From Oscillospiraceae bacterium (lineage in GTDB: Bacteria; Bacillota; Clostridia; Oscillospirales; Ruminococcaceae), in contig JAEDJD010000011.1 in NCBI GenBank assembly GCA_016296505.1, positions 1 to 64,000 on the forward strand: DNA of 64,000 bases, written 5' to 3'. Below are positions 33,902-41,804 of this stretch, one piece after another. The first letter of the stretch is position 1. Every line of letters begins with the position of its first letter. Below the pieces are notes generated by a model. That model was given only the letters and a program-made list of their open reading frames with translations, was not told the DNA's origin and did not search any database. A program made the translations under genes and the position numbers.

Positions 33902-34732
33902 TTATTCCCCTATTTTTATCGGTCTGCATTGCAGTATTCCAAACGACACGGTTATTTTCAGAAAAGGCAGCCGATCAAGCTTTACAATATCTTGTTCTGC
34001 TGTTTTATGTATATAGGGCGTCATGGCAAATAATGCCTTCAGATGCTCCGCCGGAACCGTAATCGTTGTCGTCAAGCGTTCAAACGCAGTCTGTACAAAA
34101 CCTTCCGGTGCCGCTATCACGGGTTTATTTTCATATGGATGATCGTATACCGCCTCTTTCAGTTCCCAGAGATGCTTTTCAAGCGGAATGGCACGCAGAA
34201 GCAGCCCATCTTCTTTCAAAATACGTCGGAACTCGTTTGGTTCGCAGGGCGCAAATAGGTTCAGAATACAATCGCAGCTCTGATCAGCAATCGGCAGATG
34301 ATTGACCGACGCTACAGCCCAATCAGCATTCAAAATCCCCTGCTGTTTCGCGCGAACCGCCGCAAAACGTAGAATATCCGGCGATATGTCAACGCCGCAT
34401 AATGCCGTATCCATTTGATTCTGACGAAGCATGGCGGAAATTGCGCAGGAATACCAGCCCTCGCCGCAGCCGACATCTATTATGGCAGACGGTTTTTCCT
34501 GTTTTATGATTTCGCAGATACGATCCAGTAATATCTGATAATACCCTGCATTCAGGAACAACTGTCGTGCTTTTGCCATTTCCGCGTCGTCGCCGCGCCG
34601 ACGGCAACTTTGCCGCAGCAACAGATTTACATATCCGGATTTGGCGCGATCATAGCTATGGCCGTTCTCACAGAAATACCGTTTCGCCTCAGATATCAAT
34701 TCTCCGCTGCATTTTGGACAAATCAGTTTCAT
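33902..34732 (-). CDS. RlmA-like 23S rRNA (guanine-N1)-methyltransferase
   Basis: A 276-residue SAM-dependent methyltransferase of the RlmA/TlrB type, which methylates N1 of G745 or G748 in helix 35 of 23S rRNA. An N-terminal four-Cys/His zinc finger (CPKCSGELI...YFCENGHSYD) precedes the typical AKSGYVNLL. The SAM motif is IIDVGCGEGWYSCAI, followed by LNLFAPCEPNEFRRIL. The start is the ATG that gives MKLICPKC; the AGGAG lies 11 bases upstream. TlrB-type enzymes can give tylosin resistance, but that cannot be read from sequence alone. It may be transcribed on its own downstream of the lar operon. Confidence 0.87.
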   Translation of the reverse strand: MKLICPKCSGELISEAKRYFCENGHSYDRAKSGYVNLLLRQSCRRRGDDAEMAKARQLFLNAGYYQILLDRICEIIKQEKPSAIIDVGCGEGWYSCAISAMLRQNQMDTALCGVDISPDILRFAAVRAKQQGILNADWAVASVNHLPIADQSCDCILNLFAPCEPNEFRRILKEDGLLLRAIPLEKHLWELKEAVYDHPYENKPVIAAPEGFVQTAFERLTTTITVPAEHLKALFAMTPYIHKTAEQDIVKLDRLPFLKITVSFGILQCRPIKIGE

Positions 34733-34827
34733 AGTCAATTTTACTCCTATCATGAAAAAGCAGTACAGTGCATTGATTCCTGTACTGCTTCTATTTTTAT
34801 GTCAGTCACGCGCCACGTTTCCACGCG

Positions 34828-36090
34828 TTACGCTTCGGTATTTATTTTCTCGCGAAGCTCACGAAGCGTCAAATCATGCGCCCTTGCAATTTCTGCAATA
34901 TCTTCATATTCCGTCTTGGTTTTGATCACGCCAAAGCCGGACGCTATTTTTGTCCGGATCTTGCCGTATTCGGTATTCCGTTGGTCAATTTGGTATTCCA
35001 ACGTATATCGCTCGCACAAATGCTTCCGGATTCCGATTGTTGATGTATGACGAAATATCAACCGTATCATTTCCGCTTCTTGTTCTGCCACGCAAAGACA
35101 TACAAGCATCACGCCAGGACGGTTTTTTTTCATCATGACAGGCACCGTAAAAACCTCTCGTGCGCCGGCATTGCGCAGAACCTCCTGCGCAAATCCAAGC
35201 TCCTCCCCTGTCATATCATCTACATTGCAGATCAGCTCTGCAATCTGCATGGATTTCGCCGGTGTTTCGCCCAGAAATACTCGTACACAATTCAGCCGAT
35301 CAAACGATTTCTTACCAAATCCATACCCAATCTGCTCTGTCTGAAGCAATGGCATTTCACCAAATTCATCCGCAAAATACTTCAGCAAAGCGGCTCCGGT
35401 CGGCGTACACAATTCACCTTCTACGCTGCCTCTGCGGATTGGTACACCGCGCAGAATATATGCAGTAGCCGGCGCCGGAACAGGCAGAATCCCGTGCGCA
35501 CACCGCACGCTGCCGCTGCCCACGGATATAGGTGATACGACAATTCGTTCCGGTTGCAGCATATCCAGCAGCAAGCAGACGCCGACAATATCAGCGATCG
35601 CGTCCATGGTTCCGACCTCGTGAAAATGAATCTCTGAAACCGGAACGCCATGTGCATGGCTTTCCGCTTCTGCAAGCAGCTGATATACCGCGCAGGCATG
35701 ACGCTTAACTGTATCGGATATATCAAGCATTTGAATGATCGACAGCACATCCTGTATGGAAGCGTGACTATGCCCGTGTCGATCTTCGTGATGATGCGTA
35801 TGATGATGGCCACAATGATCGTGCTCGTGATGTGAGGCATGGTGATGTTCGCAATCTCCATGTTCGTGAACATCGTGAGATTCTTCCTCCGCGCCGTTTA
35901 CCATAATACGCATCTGCATTCCGGATATGCCAAACTGAGATACGGTTTCTGCGGAAACGGATACGCCATCTAGTCCAATCGCATTCATCTGATCCAGAAA
36001 TACTTTTGGCTCAGGCAGAAGCGACAGCAATGCCGCTGTCAGCATATCACCAGCAGCGCCCATGTCACATTCAAGATATAGTGTTCTCAT
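34828..36090 (-). CDS. larC: Nickel pincer cofactor nickel insertase LarC
   Basis: A 420-residue LarC, which uses CTP to insert nickel into the pincer mononucleotide (P2TMN) to make the NPN cofactor of lactate racemase and related enzymes. The start MRTLYLECDMGAAGDML is typical. A His/Asp/Glu-rich stretch of about 45 residues (about 72-118) is a likely nickel store. The C-terminal half is in the same frame, so there is no programmed frameshift of the Lactobacillus larC1/C2 kind. It overlaps larB by 20 bases. Last gene of the lar operon. Confidence 0.93.
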   Translation of the reverse strand: MRTLYLECDMGAAGDMLTAALLSLLPEPKVFLDQMNAIGLDGVSVSAETVSQFGISGMQMRIMVNGAEEESHDVHEHGDCEHHHASHHEHDHCGHHHTHHHEDRHGHSHASIQDVLSIIQMLDISDTVKRHACAVYQLLAEAESHAHGVPVSEIHFHEVGTMDAIADIVGVCLLLDMLQPERIVVSPISVGSGSVRCAHGILPVPAPATAYILRGVPIRRGSVEGELCTPTGAALLKYFADEFGEMPLLQTEQIGYGFGKKSFDRLNCVRVFLGETPAKSMQIAELICNVDDMTGEELGFAQEVLRNAGAREVFTVPVMMKKNRPGVMLVCLCVAEQEAEMIRLIFRHTSTIGIRKHLCERYTLEYQIDQRNTEYGKIRTKIASGFGVIKTKTEYEDIAEIARAHDLTLRELREKINTEA

Positions 36091-36844
36091 GCAATCCTCC
36101 AATATGATTGATCTGGCTTGCCTGATATCCTGCGCCGAATCCATTGTCGATATTGACAACGCTGACGCCGCTTGCGCACGAATTCAACATCGAAAGCAGC
36201 GCGGATATGCCGCCGAATGACGCGCCGTATCCGACGCTTGTTGGTACGGCAATCACCGGACAATCCGCCAGTCCGCCAATCACGCTTGCAAGCGCGCCTT
36301 CCATACCCGCTACTGCAATAATCACCGACGCTGACATGATGACGTCTATATGCGCAAGCAGCCTGTGTAATCCGGATACGCCGACATCATACAGTCGCAC
36401 AACACGGTTGCCGAGCGTTTCCGCAGTATAGGCAGCTTCCTCGGCAACAGGCAAATCACTTGTACCACCGGTCGCAACAACGATTGTACCGTGCCCTGAT
36501 GGTTCCGGCATTTTTCCAACGAAACCAATCCGACCATCCGCATGATAGGCAAATGGTATCGTATTCGCAATTTCGGCGGCTTTCTCCGGTTCTATTCGCG
36601 TGATTAAAATACGTTTTTGACCGTTTTGCAGCATGGTTTGTACAATTCCAACGATCTGCTCTGCTGTTTTTTCGGCGCCATATATGACTTCAGGAATCCC
36701 TTGCCGCAGACCTCGATGCAAATCAATTTTTGCATAACCGATATCTGCGAAAGGCGCTTGCTTCAAATGCAACATCGCTTGTGCTGGCGTTATTTCATGT
36801 TCCGATACTGCCAAAAGCAGCTTGAATACTTCCTGCTTATCCAT
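36071..36844 (-). CDS. larB: Pincer cofactor carboxylase/hydrolase LarB
   Basis: A 257-residue LarB, which carboxylates and hydrolyses nicotinic acid adenine dinucleotide to pyridinium-3,5-biscarboxylate mononucleotide, the first step of NPN synthesis. The C-terminal 130 residues carry the PurE-like fold: VVATGGTSDLPVAEEAAYTAE, YDVGVSGLHRLLAH, VAGMEGALASVIGGL, VIAVPTSVGYGASFGGISALLSMLNSCASGVSVVNIDNGFGAG (the cysteine in LNSCASG lies at the active site). It overlaps the preceding small membrane protein gene by 8 bases and larC by 20. Confidence 0.95.
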   Translation of the reverse strand: MDKQEVFKLLLAVSEHEITPAQAMLHLKQAPFADIGYAKIDLHRGLRQGIPEVIYGAEKTAEQIVGIVQTMLQNGQKRILITRIEPEKAAEIANTIPFAYHADGRIGFVGKMPEPSGHGTIVVATGGTSDLPVAEEAAYTAETLGNRVVRLYDVGVSGLHRLLAHIDVIMSASVIIAVAGMEGALASVIGGLADCPVIAVPTSVGYGASFGGISALLSMLNSCASGVSVVNIDNGFGAGYQASQINHIGGLHENTIS

Positions 36845-37157
36845 TATGCTTTCTCATCAATGCCGAACGAATCGTTCCCATCGGATCTTTCACGAGGACG
36901 ATTGCAAGCCAGATCGCAAGACCAAGGGCAATTGCGGAGAATCCCAGAAAACTGTCGTGCAGCATATCTTCGGCTGACGGGCAAAATAAATCTGCACTCG
37001 CTTCCAGATATGCAGCCACTGCGTCAACAAGCCACATCAAAGCAGCACCCCAATACATAAAACAGAGCGTCCCTATTTTCATTTTCCGCGCATTTGCATT
37101 CGTATACCATAGAATTGTCGCAGCTATTGCCGCAAAGCAGCTAATTAGCAATGTCAT
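36837..37157 (-). CDS. Small membrane protein in the lar operon (second)
   Basis: A 106-residue protein with three likely membrane helices (about 2-18, 28-50 and 68-90) and a basic C-terminus (DPMGTIRSALMRKHNG). Not recognised. Asp, Glu and Cys residues lie in and next to the loops (WLVDAVAAYLE, FCPSAEDMLHD), possibly for cation passage. It overlaps the upstream small membrane gene by 4 bases and larB by 8, so it is tightly bound to the lar pathway. A role in nickel uptake or membrane anchoring is an inference. Confidence 0.8.
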   Translation of the reverse strand: MTLLISCFAAIAATILWYTNANARKMKIGTLCFMYWGAALMWLVDAVAAYLEASADLFCPSAEDMLHDSFLGFSAIALGLAIWLAIVLVKDPMGTIRSALMRKHNG

Positions 37158-37549
37158 AACTGCTGTACCTCTTTCTGTATCAAACAGGCATCGTTTTTTT
37201 TCTTATGCATACGGCTGACAACGGCAACCATACATCCCCAAACAGCCGTCACAAGCACTGACATTGCAACACCTGATGTCGCCATTTCATGCAGCATAGC
37301 AGCACGGCTCGCGGCGTCAGTAGCGGCAGTCAGAAATGGAAATACCGGAGTAATCTCTCCATGCCAAATGTGCTCAAATGCAAGCAGCGCAGAACCGCCC
37401 CAGAGTAGTTTATTCAGCCAGCCAATTTTTTCAGAAATCGGAATGATTTCAGTATCATTTGTAAGCGAAGCTGCCTCATGCTTTTTTACAACCTTTGCAG
37501 CGATTGTTGTGATAATCGCCTCTGTCATTGGAACAATAATACAAGCCAT
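37154..37549 (-). CDS. Small membrane protein in the lar operon (first)
   Basis: A 131-residue protein from the ATG preceded by GGAGAATGTTACT; an ATG 15 bases upstream lacks an RBS. Helices at about 2-18, 50-63 and 90-113. A central segment with His, Trp and Glu (AFEHIWHGEITPVFPF) and MLHEMATSG could line a pore or bind metal. Not recognised. It lies 57 bp behind larE and overlaps the next gene by 4 bases. It and its neighbour probably form one complex. Confidence 0.78.
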   Translation of the reverse strand: MACIIVPMTEAIITTIAAKVVKKHEAASLTNDTEIIPISEKIGWLNKLLWGGSALLAFEHIWHGEITPVFPFLTAATDAASRAAMLHEMATSGVAMSVLVTAVWGCMVAVVSRMHKKKNDACLIQKEVQQL

Positions 37550-37606
37550 AGTAACATTCTCCATTTTTTCAATAGTTATGCCATTCTCGGCAAATTGAAA
37601 CCGTTA

Positions 37607-38404
37607 TCATATTTCGTTCAGACTGCCCGTTCGGTATCCGAGAAGATCAAGTGCAGTATAGCGGAAGCCAATTGCGCGGAATTTTTCATATATTTCAGTA
37701 CGCTTTCGCAAAATCTGCTCGAAATCAGACGGTAAAACTTCAATCCGAGCGATATCCTCATGGATTCTCACGCGAATCTGTCGAAATCCCATTTGCATTA
37801 GAAATTGTTCTGCACATTCTGCCATACGGAGTTTTTCTGCGGTAATGACATCTCCATATGGAATCCGCGACGCCAGACAAGCATACGCTGGCTTATTTGA
37901 TGTCGGCAGATTCATGGCACTGGAAAGCGTCCGAATTTCTCGCTTTGTCAACGAAACCTCGCACAACGGGCTGTGTATTCCAAATTCCTTGAGCGCCTGA
38001 AGCCCCGGACGATAATCGTCTAAATCGTCAAGATTTGTACCCTCCGCAATAGAAAAAATGCCATGATCAGCGGCAATTTGCTGAATATGCCGAAATATCA
38101 TTTGTTTGCAAATATAACAGCGATTGATCGGATTGCTGCATATTTCCGGATGCTCCAGCACATCAGCCCAAAACACAATATGGCGAATCCCCCGACTAGA
38201 ACAGTATTCCGACGCCTCTGCAATTTCACGCCGCGATACAAACGCAGAGTCTGCAGAAATCGCAAGAACATGATCTCCGAGCGTCTGCTGTGCCGCCGTA
38301 AGTAGGAATGTGGAATCTACGCCGCCGGAAAACGCTACCGCTACGCTGCCATATGAGCGTAGAATCTCTTGCAGTGCCGCATATTTCCTTTGAAGAGCAT
38401 CCAT
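37607..38404 (-). CDS. larE: Sulfur transferase LarE for nickel pincer cofactor
   Basis: A 265-residue LarE, an ATP-pyrophosphatase-type enzyme that turns the two carboxylates of P2CMN into thiocarboxylates. PP-loop AFSGGVDSTFLL begins at residue 24. The sulfur-donor position C176 lies in YACLASRIPYG, as in the Lactobacillus enzyme. A further C96-x2-C99 pair suggests the three-cysteine, [4Fe-4S]-using class of LarE rather than the single-use sacrificial cysteine class. The start is the ATG behind GGAGGCGATCAG; it is the first gene of the operon. Confidence 0.93.
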   Translation of the reverse strand: MDALQRKYAALQEILRSYGSVAVAFSGGVDSTFLLTAAQQTLGDHVLAISADSAFVSRREIAEASEYCSSRGIRHIVFWADVLEHPEICSNPINRCYICKQMIFRHIQQIAADHGIFSIAEGTNLDDLDDYRPGLQALKEFGIHSPLCEVSLTKREIRTLSSAMNLPTSNKPAYACLASRIPYGDVITAEKLRMAECAEQFLMQMGFRQIRVRIHEDIARIEVLPSDFEQILRKRTEIYEKFRAIGFRYTALDLLGYRTGSLNEI

Positions 38405-38423
38405 CTGATCGCCTCCGTATTTC

Positions 38424-38452
38424 ATTATAACATAATCATATATGAAATGCAA
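38424..38452 (-). promoter_or_regulatory. lar operon promoter
   Basis: Minus strand TTGCAT (38447-38452), 17 bases, TATAAT (38424-38429), 20 bases ahead of the larE start codon. Confidence 0.75.
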
Positions 38453-38470
38453 TGGGAGAAACAGAAAATT

Positions 38471-38719
38471 ATGACAGATAAGCGTATTTATTCGATGAAT
38501 ACAAGAATCCCGTCTGAAAAAATCAAAGCACACTTGCATAACACGCCAATATTTGATTATACTATTGATCGAAGGCGAATCGACGCCATTCAGATCGGGT
38601 TCGGGATTCCGCGCCGTTCCGGTCTGCATCTGATGCGGAAATATGGTGAAGCATATGAAAGATCAAAATGCACCGCTTTGGCGAAACGGACAGGTTCCTT
38701 CCTCCAGCGATCAGTCTAG
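38471..38719 (+). CDS. Small protein of unknown function
   Basis: An 82-residue basic open frame from the ATG after AATGGGAGAAACAG. It contains an amphipathic centre (DYTIDRRRIDAIQIGFGIPRRSGLHLMRKYG). Not recognised. The last 65 bases overlap the next small frame. The RBS spacing is long, so it may not be real; its favour is a gene-sized gap with a terminator behind it. Confidence 0.4.
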   Translation: MTDKRIYSMNTRIPSEKIKAHLHNTPIFDYTIDRRRIDAIQIGFGIPRRSGLHLMRKYGEAYERSKCTALAKRTGSFLQRSV

Positions 38720-38792
38720 CTCTCAGAACGACGCTGAAAGACAGGCACAGCAGCAGAATCAGAAAAGCGAACAGAACAAACGTAAGCAGTAA
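38655..38792 (+). CDS. Short Gln/Ser-rich polar protein
   Basis: A 45-residue frame from ATG 38655, with a weak GGTGAAG RBS, ending just before the terminator at 38798. Composition is Gln, Ser, Asn and Lys-rich (AERQAQQQNQKSEQNKRK), as in small intrinsically disordered or spore-type proteins. Not recognised. It overlaps the previous frame by 65 bases. Confidence 0.45.
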   Translation: MKDQNAPLWRNGQVPSSSDQSSSQNDAERQAQQQNQKSEQNKRKQ

Positions 38793-38797
38793 AAAAA

Positions 38798-38832
38798 CAG
38801 CACACGCAGATTTTTGCGTGTGCTGCTTCTTT
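38798..38832. terminator. Bidirectional terminator
   Basis: CAGCACACGCA / TGCGTGTGCTG stem with T-runs on both strands, serving the small ORFs and serA. Confidence 0.9.
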
Positions 38833-38847
38833 TTTCGTAAAATTGGA

Positions 38848-40023
38848 TTAACCGATCACACGAACACGGATGACGCCGTCGATCGCTTTCATGTTTTCAG
38901 CGATTGCATTGGCGTCTGCGTTGGTTACGTCAATCATAGTATACGCATAATCCTTGCGGCTTGCGTTCACCATATTTTCGATGTTGCCGCCTGCTTCGCT
39001 GATTGCCTGCGTGAGCTGTGCGATGACTGCAGGAATATTCTTATGCAGAATGCAGATCTTCTGACCAACCGCATTCATTTCAGCATTAGGGAAATTCACG
39101 CTATTCTTGATATTACCATTTTCGATGTAATCAACAAGCTCTTTTGCTGCCATCACAGCACAGTTATCTTCCGCTTCTTCGGTGGATGCGCCAAGATGCG
39201 GGATAGCAATGACGCCTTCCATATTAGCGGTCTTAGCATTCGGGAAATCGGTGATATATTTGCGAACCTTTCCGGACTTCAGGGCTGCTTCCATTGCCTC
39301 ATCGTCAACAAGAAGATCACGCGCAAAGTTCAGAATGATAACGCCGTCTTTCATCATTGCGATGGTCTCTGCGTTAATCATCTTTTCTGTAGCAATGCTC
39401 GGATCCGGATTCTTTACGAGAGGCGTATGCACGCTGATAAAATCGCAGTTCTTGAAGATTTCCTCGCGCGTTTTTACATGATGAATCGCACGGGAGAGAT
39501 TCCATGCAGCGTCAACAGAGATATACGGATCGCAGCCGTATACTTCCATGCCAAGGTGAATTGCAGCATTACCAAGCGGACCGCCGATTGCACCCAGACC
39601 AATGATACCAAGCTTTTTGCCCTTGATCTCTGTACCTGCAAACTTCGACTTGCCTTTCTCGACCAGCTTTGCCACATTTTCATCGTCTTTCACAGTCTGT
39701 ACCCAGTTGATACCGCCAACGATATCACGGGAAGCGAGCAGCATACCTGCAAGTGCAAGCTCCTTAACGCCGTTTGCATTTGCGCCCGGCGTATTGAATA
39801 CAACAATACCATTTTCAGCAGCACGGTCAAGCGGAATGTTGTTGACGCCAGCGCCTGCTCTTGCGATTGCAAGCAGATTGCTGCCGAACTCCATCTCGTG
39901 CATGACAGCAGAGCGAACAAGAATCGCATCCGGATTTTCAAAGGTATCTGCAACCTGATAGTTCTCGCCAAGCTGATCGAGACCAACAGGAGAAATCTTA
40001 TTCAATGTTTGAATCTGATACAT
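38848..40023 (-). CDS. serA: D-3-phosphoglycerate dehydrogenase
   Basis: A 391-residue enzyme for the first step of serine synthesis. Rossmann motif GIIGLGAIGGPLGNAAI, active-site Arg in NFARD, and His in IPHLGAST. A C-terminal ACT domain (about 320-391) may give feedback control by serine. This is the short form lacking the extra ASB domain. The start is MYQIQTLNKISP behind AAAGGAT. Third gene of serC-unknown-serA; 16 bp behind its neighbour. Confidence 0.95.
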   Translation of the reverse strand: MYQIQTLNKISPVGLDQLGENYQVADTFENPDAILVRSAVMHEMEFGSNLLAIARAGAGVNNIPLDRAAENGIVVFNTPGANANGVKELALAGMLLASRDIVGGINWVQTVKDDENVAKLVEKGKSKFAGTEIKGKKLGIIGLGAIGGPLGNAAIHLGMEVYGCDPYISVDAAWNLSRAIHHVKTREEIFKNCDFISVHTPLVKNPDPSIATEKMINAETIAMMKDGVIILNFARDLLVDDEAMEAALKSGKVRKYITDFPNAKTANMEGVIAIPHLGASTEEAEDNCAVMAAKELVDYIENGNIKNSVNFPNAEMNAVGQKICILHKNIPAVIAQLTQAISEAGGNIENMVNASRKDYAYTMIDVTNADANAIAENMKAIDGVIRVRVIG

Positions 40024-40039
40024 AATATCTATCCTTTCA

Positions 40040-40507
40040 TTATACGCTAGGAGTTGTGATATAGACAATCACCATCAGTACATCAACAATAATCAAGCCA
40101 ATGCCGATCAAAAGCGGCAAACTGACTTTCGTAACCGTCTGTGCCAACGGATGATTTTGTAAATATGCGATCGACGGATTTTTACCAAAATATGTGACCG
40201 AAATCCTGCCGCCGATATCAAGATCCGGATAACGTTTGAAAGTATCATCTGTCACAGTAATATTCAGGCGGACGCGCTTTTCTGTACCGTCTGCCAACGG
40301 TACCAAAATGACGGGGTGCTTCATGCCTACAACTCTACTCATTGCAGAAATCGCAAGCCCGTCAAGCCCTGTGCCGCCGCTATACGGGACAAAATCGACA
40401 ATTTCAGTCTCCAGAACTTGCTGACGTCCGTAATATGTTTTCTTCTGATAGATACCGAATCCGATCAATCCGGCACCAATCAAAAAAACGAAAACAATCA
40501 AACTCAT
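40040..40507 (-). CDS. DUF3592-like membrane protein in the serine operon
   Basis: A 155-residue protein with a membrane helix at each end (about 3-19 and 125-150) and a beta-rich middle of about 100 residues (LETEIVDFVPYSGG, KRVRLNITVTDDTFKRYPDLDIGGRISVTYFGKNPS). The GGRISVTYFGKNPS turn resembles DUF3592 proteins. Role unknown. Its ATG overlaps the serC stop (ATGA), so it is translationally coupled to serine synthesis. That placement is odd for a membrane protein. Confidence 0.75.
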   Translation of the reverse strand: MSLIVFVFLIGAGLIGFGIYQKKTYYGRQQVLETEIVDFVPYSGGTGLDGLAISAMSRVVGMKHPVILVPLADGTEKRVRLNITVTDDTFKRYPDLDIGGRISVTYFGKNPSIAYLQNHPLAQTVTKVSLPLLIGIGLIIVDVLMVIVYITTPSV

Positions 40508-41589
40508 GCGTTTTCTGCTTCAAACTTCTTCATGAATGCGACAAGCTTCTCAACGCCCTCAAGCGGCATAGCATTGTAGATAGAAGCACGCATACCGCCG
40601 ACAGATCTATGACCCTTGAGATTCTCAAAGCCTGCTGCCTTTGCCTCTGCAACAAACTTCTTGTCAAGCTCCTCGTTACCAGTGATGAACGGTACATTCA
40701 TCAAGGAACGATCTTTCTTTTCGACAGTCGCCTTGAACAGCTTGCTCTCATCGAGGAAATCATACAGAATCTTTGCTTTTTTCTCATTATGTGCCTTCAT
40801 ACCTTCAAGACCGCCCATTTTCTTGATCCACTTGAAGACCTTGCCGCAGATGTAAATACCGTAGCAAGGCGGCGTATTGTAGAGAGACTCATTATCAGCC
40901 TGAATCTTCCAGTCGCACATTGTCGGGCAAGCCTTAAATGCAGGACCGTCAGCGATCAGATCCTCGCGAACGATTACGATCTGGACGCCGGAAGGACCGA
41001 CATTCTTCTGAACGCCGCCATAAACAACGCCGTACTTGGAAACATCAATCGGCTCAGAGAGGAAGCAGGACGAAACATCAGAGACAAGCTCCTTGCCCTT
41101 GGTGTTCGGAAGCTCCCAGAACTTTGTACCATAAATTGTATTATTTTCGCAGATATAAACATAATCAGCGTCCTCCGGAATATCCAGATCAGAGCAATCC
41201 GGAATATAGGAGAAAGTTTTATCAGCAGAAGATGCAATGCGGACAACTTCGCCATACTTCTCAGCTTCGGAAGCAGCCTTCTTCGCCCACTGACCAGTGA
41301 TGATATAAGCAGCCTTGCCGTTCTTCATCAGGTTCATCGGAACCTCTGCGAATATCAGAGATGCACCACCCTGCAGGAAGATGACCTTGTAGTTATCCGG
41401 AATGTTCATCAGATCGCGGAGATCCTGTTCAGCTTCTTTAATGATCTGATCATAAGCCTTGGAACGGTGGCTCATTTCCATCACGGACATTCCTGTTCCG
41501 CGGTAATCCATCATTTCTTCTGCGGCTTCCTTCAGGACTTCCTCCGGCAGAACAGCCGGACCTGCGCTGAAATTGTAAACTCTGCTCAT
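40504..41589 (-). CDS. serC: Phosphoserine aminotransferase
   Basis: A 361-residue PLP enzyme that converts 3-phosphohydroxypyruvate to phosphoserine. NFSAGPAVLPEEVL at the start, the phosphate-binding FLQGGAS, DVSSCFLSEPID, and the PLP lysine in GGVQKNVGPSG. RHxG-type end GHRSVGGMRASIYNA. The start is the ATG behind GGAGGCTATTACA. First gene of the serine operon. Confidence 0.96.
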   Translation of the reverse strand: MSRVYNFSAGPAVLPEEVLKEAAEEMMDYRGTGMSVMEMSHRSKAYDQIIKEAEQDLRDLMNIPDNYKVIFLQGGASLIFAEVPMNLMKNGKAAYIITGQWAKKAASEAEKYGEVVRIASSADKTFSYIPDCSDLDIPEDADYVYICENNTIYGTKFWELPNTKGKELVSDVSSCFLSEPIDVSKYGVVYGGVQKNVGPSGVQIVIVREDLIADGPAFKACPTMCDWKIQADNESLYNTPPCYGIYICGKVFKWIKKMGGLEGMKAHNEKKAKILYDFLDESKLFKATVEKKDRSLMNVPFITGNEELDKKFVAEAKAAGFENLKGHRSVGGMRASIYNAMPLEGVEKLVAFMKKFEAENA

Positions 41590-41647
41590 TGTAATAGCCT
41601 CCATTAAATCATATTCGGATAGATTGTCTGCTGACTTTACAAAATAC

Positions 41648-41698
41648 TACAGTATCAATCCTACATACAGTATACTATATTTGGTAGTCAGTTGTCAA
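41648..41698 (-). promoter_or_regulatory. serC promoter with direct-repeat operator
   Basis: Minus strand TTGACA (41693-41698), 18 bases, TATACT (41669-41674). Two direct repeats TACAGTAT on the plus strand (41648-41655 and 41666-41673), 18 bp apart, cover the -10 box and the start region; they look like a repressor site. Confidence 0.6.
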
Positions 41699-41804
41699 GT
41701 GCTAAACGTGTAGATTGTGAAAAAAATAACGATTTTTTATATTTTGGATAGAAACCATCATGTTTTATCTAATTATCCATGCATTTTCTTTGCATTTGCA
41801 TTGT

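Noticed and set aside
34828..36090. Frameshifted larC (larC1/larC2 type)
   Set aside because: The whole LarC chain is in one frame from 36090 to 34828, so no frameshift is needed.
38668..40050. Plus-strand open frame of 460 codons opposite serA
   Set aside because: A shadow frame rich in Cys, His and Ile with no domain; serA explains the sequence.
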